Assembly (NCBI RefSeq): GCF_004634245.1
Contig: NZ_SJTF01000001.1
Location: forward strand, 62,001-126,000
DNA: 64,000 bases
Direction: 5' to 3'
Source of the DNA: Flavobacterium foetidum
Lineage (GTDB): Bacteria; Bacteroidota; Bacteroidia; Flavobacteriales; Flavobacteriaceae
Shown: positions 35,753 to 43,139 of the stretch, piece after piece
How the letters are laid out: every line of letters starts with the position of its first letter
How positions within the stretch are numbered: position 1 is the stretch's first letter
Position numbers and translations under genes: made by a program
The notes under the pieces: model-generated
Databases searched by the model: none
Told to the model about the DNA's origin: nothing
The model's input: the letters and a program-made list of their open reading frames with translations, nothing else

Positions 35753-35956
35753 GTTTCAAGTTTCAAGTTTCAAGTTTCAGGTTTCAGGTTGAAATCCTTG
35801 TGTAGTTTAACCGCAAGGCACGCTAGATTTTGTTTTTTTACTTAAAAATGCAAAGTTCGCAAAGCTTGGTCAATATAAACTTTGCGAAACTTGCGGATGT
35901 CTTGGCGTTCTTTTGCGGTTAAATTTTAATTTCCGTAGAAACCTGAAACAAAGAAC
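35753..35956. repeat. Palindromic/tandem intergenic element after bcp
   Basis: It opens with a 7-bp tandem run GTTTCAAGTTTCAAGTTTCA continuing as TTTCAGG (35753-35790). Inverted arms are TTTAACCGCAA (35806-35816) with TTGCGGTTAAA (35913-35923), and GTTTCAGGTT (35781-35790) with AACCTGAAAC (35939-35948). Smaller palindromes of CAAAGTTCGCAAAG type lie between. Non-coding MITE-like repeat. Confidence 0.75.
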
Positions 35957-35963
35957 TTTTAGC

Positions 35964-35997
35964 AAAAAAAAGTCCCTTTCTTTAGGGACTTTTTTTA
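35964..35997. terminator. Bidirectional terminator
   Basis: AAAAAAGTCCCT pairs with AGGGACTTTTTT around TTCTTT, directly at the 3' end of the minus-strand gene that follows. Confidence 0.88.
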
Positions 35998-37458
35998 CTA
36001 TGCATTTTGTTCTAACTCCTTTTGCGGATGATATCCAAAAAGATGATGTTCTTTTATAAGTTCTGAAACACCCGATGGCAACATTGGTTCCCAGCCAGAT
36101 TTTCCTTGATTGATCATTTTTAAAACTTCGCGAGAGAAAACGGTTAAAATATTCGGATCATAATCTTCAATGTCGACAACTTTTCCATTAAACTTAAAGA
36201 ATTTGTATAATTCTTTCATTCTTGGATGAACTTTTAAGTTGTTTGAATTCATTAATACACCGTCTTCGTCAAGCATTGGATATAAGAAAACCTTCATGTC
36301 TCTGTAGAATAATTTTCCGAATGCCTCAAGAATTCCTCCGCTTAGATGGCGGTAGTACTTTTCGTCAAATATGTCAACCAGGTTGTTTACTCCCATTGCC
36401 AATCCCATGCGGGCTTTAGTATAATTGGCAAAGTATTCAACAACTTTATAATACTCTTGGAAATTCGAAATCATTACGGTCTGTCCAAGCGAACAAAGTA
36501 ATTCTGCTCTGTCCATAAAGTCACGTTCATCAATTTCGCCATCCGAACGTAAATTTGAAAGCGTGATTTCAAAAATTACAAGTGTATTGTTTTTTTCAAC
36601 CTTATTTTCTTTGAGGAACATATTTAATGATTTCTCATACATGTCCATATTTACTTTCGTTACTGGGCGGAAACTTCCTCTCAATGCCAAAAGGTTCTTT
36701 TTATAAAGAATCGCAGCGGGAAGAATGTTTTTTCCTTCTGGATTAAACATTACCGCATCTGTCATTCCGTTTTTAACGAGTTGGAGACTCATTAAACGAT
36801 TGTCAACATCGGCAAAACGGGGTCCCGAAAAGTTAATGGTATCGATTTCTAATTGATCTTTATCTAAATGATCATATAGATAACGAAGTAGTCGTTTTGG
36901 GTCGTTGTATTTGTAAAAAGCACCGTAAATTAGGTTAACTCCTAAGATTCCAAGTGTTTCTTGTTGCAGTCTTGCATCAGTTTCCTTAAAACGGATGTGA
37001 AGGATAATTTCGTTATAAGCTTCGTCAGGCTCAATCTGGTAGCGGATTCCGACCCAGCCGTGTCCTTTAAATTGTTTGGCAAAATCTATTGTAGCTACCG
37101 TATTGGCGTAACTGAAGAAAAGTTTCGTAGGGTGTTTTTCTCTGCTCAGACGCTCTTCGATGATCTGGCCTTCGTGGGTAAGCATTTTTTTTAATCGCTC
37201 TTCGGTTACATATCTTCCATCGCTTTCTACTCCATAAACCGCGTCACTAAAATCTTTGTCATAGGCAGACATCGCTTTTGCAATAGTTCCTGAGGAACCT
37301 CCGGATCTGAAAAAATGTCTAACTGTCTCTTGTCCAGCGCCAATTTCAGCAAATGTTCCGTAAATATTCTCGTTTAAATTAATGCGTAACGCTTTGTCTT
37401 TTATAGAAGGAATCTGTTCGATGACTCTGTCACCTTTGAGTTTTATTTCTGTACCCAT
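35998..37458 (-). CDS. Conserved cytosolic protein of unknown function, 486 aa
   Basis: No signal peptide or membrane segment. Notable segments are NENIYGTFAEIGAGQETVRH at the start, GGSSGTIAKAMSAYDKDFSD, LFFSYANTVATIDFAKQFKG, LGVNLIYGAFYKYNDPKRLL, FNPEGKNILPAAILYKKNLL and GVNNLVDIFDEKYYRHLSGG. It is a full-length, well-formed protein found widely in bacteria, sometimes carrying unrelated annotations such as a TonB-dependent receptor, which the soluble sequence does not support. Gly-rich N-terminal motifs hint at nucleotide or metabolite binding. I cannot name an activity. Confidence 0.75.
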   Translation of the reverse strand: MGTEIKLKGDRVIEQIPSIKDKALRINLNENIYGTFAEIGAGQETVRHFFRSGGSSGTIAKAMSAYDKDFSDAVYGVESDGRYVTEERLKKMLTHEGQIIEERLSREKHPTKLFFSYANTVATIDFAKQFKGHGWVGIRYQIEPDEAYNEIILHIRFKETDARLQQETLGILGVNLIYGAFYKYNDPKRLLRYLYDHLDKDQLEIDTINFSGPRFADVDNRLMSLQLVKNGMTDAVMFNPEGKNILPAAILYKKNLLALRGSFRPVTKVNMDMYEKSLNMFLKENKVEKNNTLVIFEITLSNLRSDGEIDERDFMDRAELLCSLGQTVMISNFQEYYKVVEYFANYTKARMGLAMGVNNLVDIFDEKYYRHLSGGILEAFGKLFYRDMKVFLYPMLDEDGVLMNSNNLKVHPRMKELYKFFKFNGKVVDIEDYDPNILTVFSREVLKMINQGKSGWEPMLPSGVSELIKEHHLFGYHPQKELEQNA

Positions 37459-37522
37459 TTTATTTTAAATAGATTTGTTACAAAGTTAGCAAATTAGGCT
37501 TCTAATGAAAGAGAAATAATCC

Positions 37523-37530
37523 TATTTTTG
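37523..37530 (+). promoter_or_regulatory. -7 box TATTTTTG upstream of MBL-fold gene
   Basis: TATTTTTG matches TAnnTTTG, 18 nt before the TTG start at 37549, supporting that start. Confidence 0.5.
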
Positions 37531-37548
37531 TAAAAAAATTAACTCCAA

Positions 37549-38313
37549 TTGAAGATCTATTTTTTAGGGACCGGCACTTCTCAAGGCATTCCGATTATTG
37601 GAATTGACCATCCTGTTTGTAATAGTACTGATGCTAAGGATAAAAGACTCCGTGTATCCATTTGGATTACCTGGGGCGAGCATTCGTATGTAATAGACTG
37701 CGGCCCCGATTTCAGGCAGCAGATGCTTTCTTGCGGTTGCAGAAAACTCGATGCGATTCTGTTTACTCACGAACATTCTGACCATACTGCCGGTTTAGAC
37801 GACATCCGTCCTTTTAATTTCAGACAAGGCGAAATTCCGATTTACGGCCACAAACGTGTCTTGGATAATTTACGAAAACGCTTTGACTATGTATTTGAAA
37901 CCGTAAATAAATATCCTGGCGCTCCAAGTGTTAAAACGATAGAAGTCCGTAATAACAAGCCTTTTGAGATCGGTGATAAACTTGCTGTTCCAATTAATGC
38001 AATGCATGGCGATTTACAGGTTTTTGGTTACAGAATTGATGATTTTGCGTATCTGACAGATGTCAAGACCATCGATTTGACCGAAGTTGATAAGCTCAAG
38101 AATCTTAAAGTGTTGGTTGTAAATGCATTGCGCGTAGAACCGCACGACACTCATTTTAACCTTCAGGAGGCATTGGATTTTATTGAACTAGTAAAACCTC
38201 AAAAAGCTTATTTGACACATATCAGCCATGTACTAGGATTTCATGAAGAAGTGCAGAAACAGCTTCCCGAAAATGTTTTCTTGGCCTATGATAATTTAGA
38301 AATTACAATTTAA
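37549..38313 (+). CDS. Metallo-beta-lactamase-fold hydrolase (PhnP/YcbJ-like)
   Basis: 254 residues. The metal-binding HxHxDH is His74, His76, Asp78 and His79 in LFTHEHSDHTAGLDDI. The N-terminal FLGTGTSQGIPIIG and CGPDFRQQML and the later MHGDLQVFGYRID and AYLTHISHVLG (further His ligands) fit the PhnP-like phosphodiesterase group of MBL proteins. Substrate unknown. TTG is the start (37549); the first strand begins immediately and the -7 box is just upstream. The next gene begins 12 nt after the stop. Confidence 0.85.
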   Translation: MKIYFLGTGTSQGIPIIGIDHPVCNSTDAKDKRLRVSIWITWGEHSYVIDCGPDFRQQMLSCGCRKLDAILFTHEHSDHTAGLDDIRPFNFRQGEIPIYGHKRVLDNLRKRFDYVFETVNKYPGAPSVKTIEVRNNKPFEIGDKLAVPINAMHGDLQVFGYRIDDFAYLTDVKTIDLTEVDKLKNLKVLVVNALRVEPHDTHFNLQEALDFIELVKPQKAYLTHISHVLGFHEEVQKQLPENVFLAYDNLEITI

Positions 38314-38325
38314 TTATACACAAAA

Positions 38326-38829
38326 ATGAAAAAATCCCTAATGCTTTATCTTCTGATTTTGGCTGTATTAATGAATCTTTTTACTTATATGTTTTACAGT
38401 CAGGAAGTGAAATTTGAGCAGAACAGATACGAAAAAACCACCAAAAAGTTAAGAGACAGTATCAATCTGGTAAAAGTAAAATTATCCGAAGCCGATTATT
38501 TCTCTTTAGAGCATAACGAAAATGCGCAGAACTATTTTGACAACAGTGCTTCTGGAGGAAAAGTAATTTTATATGAAAAACTGATTCCGGTCGTAACTGA
38601 AAAATTATTAGACTTAAATTCAAATCCAAAAGGAAATCCTTATACAGGACAAGATCAGATTGGACCAAACAAATTTATCATCAATAAAGTAAAAATTCTG
38701 AACCACAGATGGATTATTGCAGATTATAGTAATGGTGAACTTTGGGGAGAAGTCTTGTTAAAATACTTTGTTGATAACGACGATAATATTACCTTTGAAG
38801 TAAATCAAACTTGGTTATATCAAAAATAG
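38326..38829 (+). CDS. Membrane-anchored protein of unknown function
   Basis: 167 residues: one N-terminal transmembrane helix (LMLYLLILAVLMNLFTYMFY), a short coiled-coil-like stretch (QNRYEKTTKKLRDSINLVKV) and a soluble domain on the periplasmic side (KVILYEKLIPVVTEKLLDLN, NHRWIIADYSNGELWGEVLL). Co-transcribed with the MBL-fold hydrolase. Followed by a terminator. Family not recognised. Confidence 0.72.
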   Translation: MKKSLMLYLLILAVLMNLFTYMFYSQEVKFEQNRYEKTTKKLRDSINLVKVKLSEADYFSLEHNENAQNYFDNSASGGKVILYEKLIPVVTEKLLDLNSNPKGNPYTGQDQIGPNKFIINKVKILNHRWIIADYSNGELWGEVLLKYFVDNDDNITFEVNQTWLYQK

Positions 38830-38857
38830 GATTTTTTTAAATCCTATTTTTTTTTGC
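38824..38857 (+). terminator. Terminator
   Basis: AAAATAGGATTT pairs with AAATCCTATTTT with a very short loop and T-rich tail, overlapping the stop of the preceding gene. Confidence 0.85.
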
Positions 38858-38879
38858 TCAATTTAAAACTATTAGGATT

Positions 38880-39311
38880 ATGAAAAAGATGTTTTTGTTT
38901 TTGATTATTGCCAGTACATTTTCTTGTGCGAAAAAATTTTCGCAGGAAAGAAAAGAAAATAGTGTTCCAAAAGAGCCCAAGGAAGAAATGGTTGTCGGAG
39001 GAGATTCTGATTCTCACGGCTGTAAAGCTTCTGCTGGATATACTTGGTCGGTTTTGAGAAAAGAGTGTATTAGAGTTTTTGAAAATAGCACGAGACTCAA
39101 TCATGCTCAAGATGGAAAAACATATACTACTGTTTCCTATGTGATTTTTGACGGAGATAAAGCAGAACTTTTCTTAGATACTCAAAAAGAATCCATCATT
39201 CTGGAAAGAAAATCTGAAGGTGATTCTTGGGTTAATGGTGATTGGCAATTAATTCCTTGGAAAGGTTATGTTCTGAAAAAAGGTGGAAAGATAGTTTATA
39301 CTGGAGAATAA
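38880..39311 (+). CDS. Small lipoprotein with Cys-rich GxDxHGCKASAGYTWS motif
   Basis: 143 residues, lipobox TFSC (Cys16), acidic/basic linker, then GGDSDSHGCKASAGYTWSVL and KECIRVFE. This paired-cysteine motif, which I recognise from several Bacteroidota lipoproteins, may form a disulfide. A small beta domain follows (VSYVIFDGDKAELFLDTQ, WVNGDWQLIPWKGYVLKKGG). Function unknown. Convergent with an outer-membrane barrel gene. Confidence 0.75.
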   Translation: MKKMFLFLIIASTFSCAKKFSQERKENSVPKEPKEEMVVGGDSDSHGCKASAGYTWSVLRKECIRVFENSTRLNHAQDGKTYTTVSYVIFDGDKAELFLDTQKESIILERKSEGDSWVNGDWQLIPWKGYVLKKGGKIVYTGE

Positions 39312-39342
39312 AAGTAATTTGAAAAATAAAAATAATAAAAAT

Positions 39343-39385
39343 AAAGAAAAAGATTTAAAGGTTTAATTTTTAAATCTTATTCTTT
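39343..39385. terminator. Bidirectional terminator between convergent genes
   Basis: AAAGAAAAAGATTTAAA pairs with TTTAAATCTTATTCTTT (one mismatch) around a 9-nt loop. Confidence 0.7.
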
Positions 39386-39412
39386 TACAATACTCCTGTA
39401 AGAATAGTATAT

Positions 39413-40069
39413 TTAGTAAGTTTTCGTTGTTTTTACTATATATCTTATTCCAGTTGAAAGTCCAAAAGATTGAGTTCTGTATGATCCTGAATTTTCATTA
39501 ATTTTTGTTATACCAGCATCACCGTTGACTTCAAAAAATACAACAAATTTATCTTTTAAAATAACTTTATCAGCACCCAAAGCAAAAACAAAAGTTATCT
39601 CATTATTTTTTATTGTTAAATTTTGATTTACTTTTTCAAAAGCTGTCAGCTCATCGATATTTCCCTTATAAATATTGACATTGTCGATAAAATTATAACC
39701 AAATCCCATATCTGCATAAATCCTGAAATTATTACCTAAAGTACCAGACCTTCTATAATTTAAATTTAGAGATTTTGCTTTAAAACTATATTCTCCATTA
39801 GTTGTTTCGCTTTTTGACCCTCTTTTACTATTGGTAAATTCAAAATGAATTCCATTTGCGGCAGATGCCTTAGGGTCGCTAAAGTAGTACAAAACAGAAA
39901 TTCCTTCATTTATATTCCAAAGTGCATCGCCTATGACAGCTCTACCTTCGCTTATTCTAGAGTTTGCGATATTAGTAAAACCATAACTTAAATTTACGCC
40001 AAATTCAAATTGTTGGGAGAATGCAGATTGTATTATAAAGAAAAATAGTAGGAGTAATTTTTTATTCAT
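39413..40069 (-). CDS. Small outer-membrane beta-barrel protein
   Basis: 218 residues with a signal peptide (LLLLFFFIIQSAFSQ) and about eight alternating strands (FEFGVNLSYGFTNI, KSLNLNYRRSGTLG, FRIYADMGFGYNFI, SFGLSTGIRYIVKT), a PorT/OmpX-like barrel. It ends without the classic C-terminal aromatic residue. Six nt follow the upstream gene's stop, so the two form an operon. Substrate or role unknown. Confidence 0.75.
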   Translation of the reverse strand: MNKKLLLLFFFIIQSAFSQQFEFGVNLSYGFTNIANSRISEGRAVIGDALWNINEGISVLYYFSDPKASAANGIHFEFTNSKRGSKSETTNGEYSFKAKSLNLNYRRSGTLGNNFRIYADMGFGYNFIDNVNIYKGNIDELTAFEKVNQNLTIKNNEITFVFALGADKVILKDKFVVFFEVNGDAGITKINENSGSYRTQSFGLSTGIRYIVKTTKTY

Positions 40070-40075
40070 ATGGAA

Positions 40076-40666
40076 TTAATTAGTAAAGCAAGTTTTTTCG
40101 TAGTCAATAATAAAATTAATCAACTTTTCTTCGTTTGTAATTTTGATTTCATCAGCAGCTATCTTATCATGTAATGTTTTACAATCTGAAAATTTTTCTA
40201 ACATTTCTTTCTGGGTTATAAGTCTGCTTAGCCCATTTGGAATCAAATATGTTAATTTTTCCGCATTTGGTTTTTTTATTACGAAAACACGATTTATTGC
40301 AAAATATGGACTTTGTCTAGTTTCTACTTTTATTAAAGTGTAATATAGTTTTACTTTATTAGAATACCATCTTTCCCCAAAAATGCTATCATTAATATTG
40401 TCGTATGTAACAACTTTTTTATTCTCCATCTTAATTTTAAAAGATTTTAAATCTTTTGGAAAGTACTCTTTTGAAGTGCCATCTTTTATAACAGTGATTT
40501 TTTCTTGAAGAGATAAAATTTTATTATTTTTAAAAATCATATTTCCTTTGATTAAAATCTGGACGCTTAAGGTATCATTTTGGTTGGTAACTATTTGGCC
40601 ATAATAAGTTTGAGAAAAACAAAATGATGTACATAAAAGTAAAAAAGAAGAAATTAATAGTTTCAT
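40076..40666 (-). CDS. Secreted protein of unknown function
   Basis: 196 residues with a signal peptide (LLLCTSFCFSQ). The mature part is beta-rich in its first half (YYGQIVTNQNDTLSVQILIK, EKITVIKDGTSKEYFPKDLK) and helical in its C-terminus. It resembles small periplasmic proteins that precede outer-membrane barrels in Bacteroidota. It is the first gene of a two-gene operon with the barrel 6 nt downstream. No family is recognised. Confidence 0.7.
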   Translation of the reverse strand: MKLLISSFLLLCTSFCFSQTYYGQIVTNQNDTLSVQILIKGNMIFKNNKILSLQEKITVIKDGTSKEYFPKDLKSFKIKMENKKVVTYDNINDSIFGERWYSNKVKLYYTLIKVETRQSPYFAINRVFVIKKPNAEKLTYLIPNGLSRLITQKEMLEKFSDCKTLHDKIAADEIKITNEEKLINFIIDYEKTCFTN

Positions 40667-40701
40667 AAATTCGATATGTAAGTTGGAAAAATGTTAAAAG
40701 G

Positions 40702-41346
40702 TTAATTATTCAACCAATTCTTAAAATCAAAGAAATTCTGCGGAGCAACACCATGTCCTACAGGATATTCTTTATAAGTGACAGGGATGTTTAATTTTTC
40801 TAAAATTGCTGGAGTTTTCCTTGCCCATTCAATCGGAATGACTTGATCTACAGTTCCGTGGGAAGCGAATATTTTTAGGTTTTTAAAATCATTATTTTCA
40901 AAGCCTTCTTTGATGATTTCTTCATTGAAATAACCGCTCATTGCCACCACTCGCTGAATTTTTTCAGGATAAGAAAGTGCTGTTGCATAGCTTAAAATAG
41001 CTCCTTGACTGAATCCGATTAAAGTAACATTATTGGCATCAATTGGATAATTAGCAATTAATTCATCAATAAAAGAAGCAATTAAATCTCTCGAAGTTTT
41101 GGCTTGTTCGTTGTCTGAAAATTTATTCTGGTCTGCGTCAAAGTTGATTGCGTACCAAGCATATGCTCCGTATTGCAAATCGTAAGGAGCTCTAGCAGAA
41201 ATAATGTAGTAATGGTCAGGAAGTTCTGAAGCGAATGAGAATAAATCGGCTTCATTGCTTCCGTATCCGTGCAATAAAAGCAATAATGGATTTTTATCTA
41301 AAATTACTTTTGGTTCTTTTATTTTATATTCTAAAGAGAGATTCAT
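40702..41346 (-). CDS. Alpha/beta-hydrolase, phospholipase/carboxylesterase type
   Basis: 214 residues of the YpfH/LYPLA-like carboxylesterase family. The catalytic triad is visible as Ser113 in GFSQGA, Asp167 in HGTVDQVIP and His198 in GHGVAP. LLLHGYGSNEADLF forms the oxyanion-hole region. No signal peptide, so cytoplasmic. Natural ester substrate unknown. It lies downstream of the dihydroorotase-like and DUF4870-like genes on the same strand. Confidence 0.88.
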   Translation of the reverse strand: MNLSLEYKIKEPKVILDKNPLLLLLHGYGSNEADLFSFASELPDHYYIISARAPYDLQYGAYAWYAINFDADQNKFSDNEQAKTSRDLIASFIDELIANYPIDANNVTLIGFSQGAILSYATALSYPEKIQRVVAMSGYFNEEIIKEGFENNDFKNLKIFASHGTVDQVIPIEWARKTPAILEKLNIPVTYKEYPVGHGVAPQNFFDFKNWLNN

Positions 41347-41404
41347 TTTTTTAGTGTTCAGTGTTCAGTTTTTTTTGGTGTTCAGTTTTGGAGTTTAAGT
41401 TCGT

Positions 41405-41731
41405 TTATCCAACAGATTTTAGCCATTTTTGATACAATCCGCCAACTAATGGCATTGGCCTGGTTTGGCCCTGAATGGCACTGAAAATTCCGTAAGCCCA
41501 AAGTACAGACATACAAATCCACATTGGAAAAGTAATATAAAAGCTGTCAAATGGACTCACAATTAACGCTAACGAAATAAAAGTAAGGGATAATCCTGCG
41601 GCCTGACGAATATGAAAAGAGGCAAAACTATTTTTATCCTCAGAGTTCATGCTCATGGCAATCAATACGCCAATGATTAGAATATAGCTGGTAATTGCAA
41701 TTGATTTTCCTTCTTCGACTGTATTGTTCAT
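41405..41731 (-). CDS. DUF4870/Tic20-like small membrane protein
   Basis: 108 residues with three to four hydrophobic helices (IAITSYILIIGVLIAMSM, AGLSLTFISLALIVSPF, ITFPMWICMSVLWAYGIF) and the typical FHIRQAAGLS segment between the first helices. This layout matches DUF4870-like membrane proteins. Five nt separate it from the upstream dihydroorotase-like gene. Function unknown. Confidence 0.75.
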   Translation of the reverse strand: MNNTVEEGKSIAITSYILIIGVLIAMSMNSEDKNSFASFHIRQAAGLSLTFISLALIVSPFDSFYITFPMWICMSVLWAYGIFSAIQGQTRPMPLVGGLYQKWLKSVG

Positions 41732-41736
41732 TTTTA

Positions 41737-42987
41737 TTATTTTGTAACAAGTTGATTTTGGTTGAAAATTCCATATACAGAACCTTTAATTTCTGTTCCT
41801 AAAAAAGCTGAATTTTTAGATTTTGAAAGGATGTTTTCTTTTGTAAAAGTTGATTTATGCTCTGGTGTAAAAAGTGTCAAATTTGCTTTTGCACCTTCTT
41901 CGATTGTATGGCTTTCAAGACCAAAAATAGTTCTTCCTGAAATTAGTTTTGCAACAACAGTTTCTAGCGGTAGAACGGTCAATAGAGCTCCAAAAGCGCT
42001 TTCTAATCCAATTGTTCCATTTTTGGCAGTGTCAAATTCCATTTTCTTGAATTCGATATCTATCGGGTTATGGTCTGAAGTAATGGTGTCGATAGTTCCG
42101 TCAGCAACTCCGTTTAAAAGAGCCTGTCTGTCAACTTCAGTTCGCAACGGAGGCGTAACTTTAAAACGAGTATCAAAACCATCCAGTTTTTCATCTGTTA
42201 GAACCAAATGATGTACCGATGCACTGCAAGTAACGTGCAAGCCTTTAGCTTTGGCTTCCCTAATCAATTCAACTGATTTTGCGGTAGAAATAGTCGGAAT
42301 ATGAAGTTTTCCGCCTGTATATTCTAATAAAAACAAGTTTCTCGAGATTTGCAATTCTTCGGCGAGATTCGGAATTCCTTTTAAGCCTAATCTAGTAGAT
42401 ACAATTCCTTCATTTGCCACGCCATTTCCTTTGATGTTCGGGTCTTGCGAATAAGCAATCACCAATCCATCAAAATCCTGAACATATTGCAAAGCAATTT
42501 TCAAAATATTGGCGTTGTCAATGCTTTTGTTATAATCTCCAAAAGCAATCGCTCCAGAATTTTTCATGTCAAAAAGCTCTGCCATATCTTTTCCTTCGCT
42601 AGCTTTTGTTAAAGCTCCAATCGGGAAAATTTCTGTAGCAAAACCATTTGCTTTATTTTTTACGAAATTTACCTGAGATTGATTGTCAATGATAGGTAAT
42701 GAATTTGGTTGTAACGCAATAGCTGTAAAACCGCTTTTTGCGGCAACATTCAGTCCGTTTGCTATGGTTTCTCTATCTTCGTAACCTGGCTCTCCAAGAG
42801 AAACACTACTATCAAACCAACCTTGAGAAACATGAAGGTCGTCGAATCGCACTACTTCAGCATCGTCGTTTGGAAGAGAAATTCCTATTTTTTCTATTAA
42901 ACCATCTGCAATTAAAAGATCAACAGTCTGATTGTGAAACGGACTTTTCGAGTCGATAATTTTGGCGCTCTTGATGATTATTTTCAT
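41737..42987 (-). CDS. Dihydroorotase-like protein with degenerate metal site (PyrC'-type)
   Basis: 416 residues of type-I dihydroorotase/amidohydrolase fold. Overall alignment is clear: GEPGYEDRETIANGL, NSGAIAFGDYNKS, TRFKVTPPLRTE, DTITSDHNPIDIEFK and GLESAFGALL. The HxH metal motif of DLHVHLREPG is replaced by DSSVSLGEPG (Ser61, Ser63). The histidine in LHxxHxST is Thr232 (LHIPTIST), and the usual HCED histidine appears as Tyr179. His260 and the TSDH Asp are retained. Catalytic activity is therefore doubtful. It may be a structural partner of aspartate transcarbamoylase like PyrC' elsewhere. Confidence 0.85.
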   Translation of the reverse strand: MKIIIKSAKIIDSKSPFHNQTVDLLIADGLIEKIGISLPNDDAEVVRFDDLHVSQGWFDSSVSLGEPGYEDRETIANGLNVAAKSGFTAIALQPNSLPIIDNQSQVNFVKNKANGFATEIFPIGALTKASEGKDMAELFDMKNSGAIAFGDYNKSIDNANILKIALQYVQDFDGLVIAYSQDPNIKGNGVANEGIVSTRLGLKGIPNLAEELQISRNLFLLEYTGGKLHIPTISTAKSVELIREAKAKGLHVTCSASVHHLVLTDEKLDGFDTRFKVTPPLRTEVDRQALLNGVADGTIDTITSDHNPIDIEFKKMEFDTAKNGTIGLESAFGALLTVLPLETVVAKLISGRTIFGLESHTIEEGAKANLTLFTPEHKSTFTKENILSKSKNSAFLGTEIKGSVYGIFNQNQLVTK

Positions 42988-43139
42988 ATTTTGAATATTT
43001 ATTTTATTAAAACATTAAATGTTTTTATTTACTGCGATTAAGAAATTAAGTTAATAAAGAAACTTAATTCTCTAAAACATCAAAATGTAAGTTCATAAAA
43101 TAAAGCTTACTAGTCTTAATGTCTTAATGGTAAAAAAAA

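Noticed and set aside
41762..42211. 149-codon plus-strand open frame inside the dihydroorotase-like gene
   Set aside because: Antisense shadow with Ser/Val-rich composition. The minus-strand frame has clear homology.
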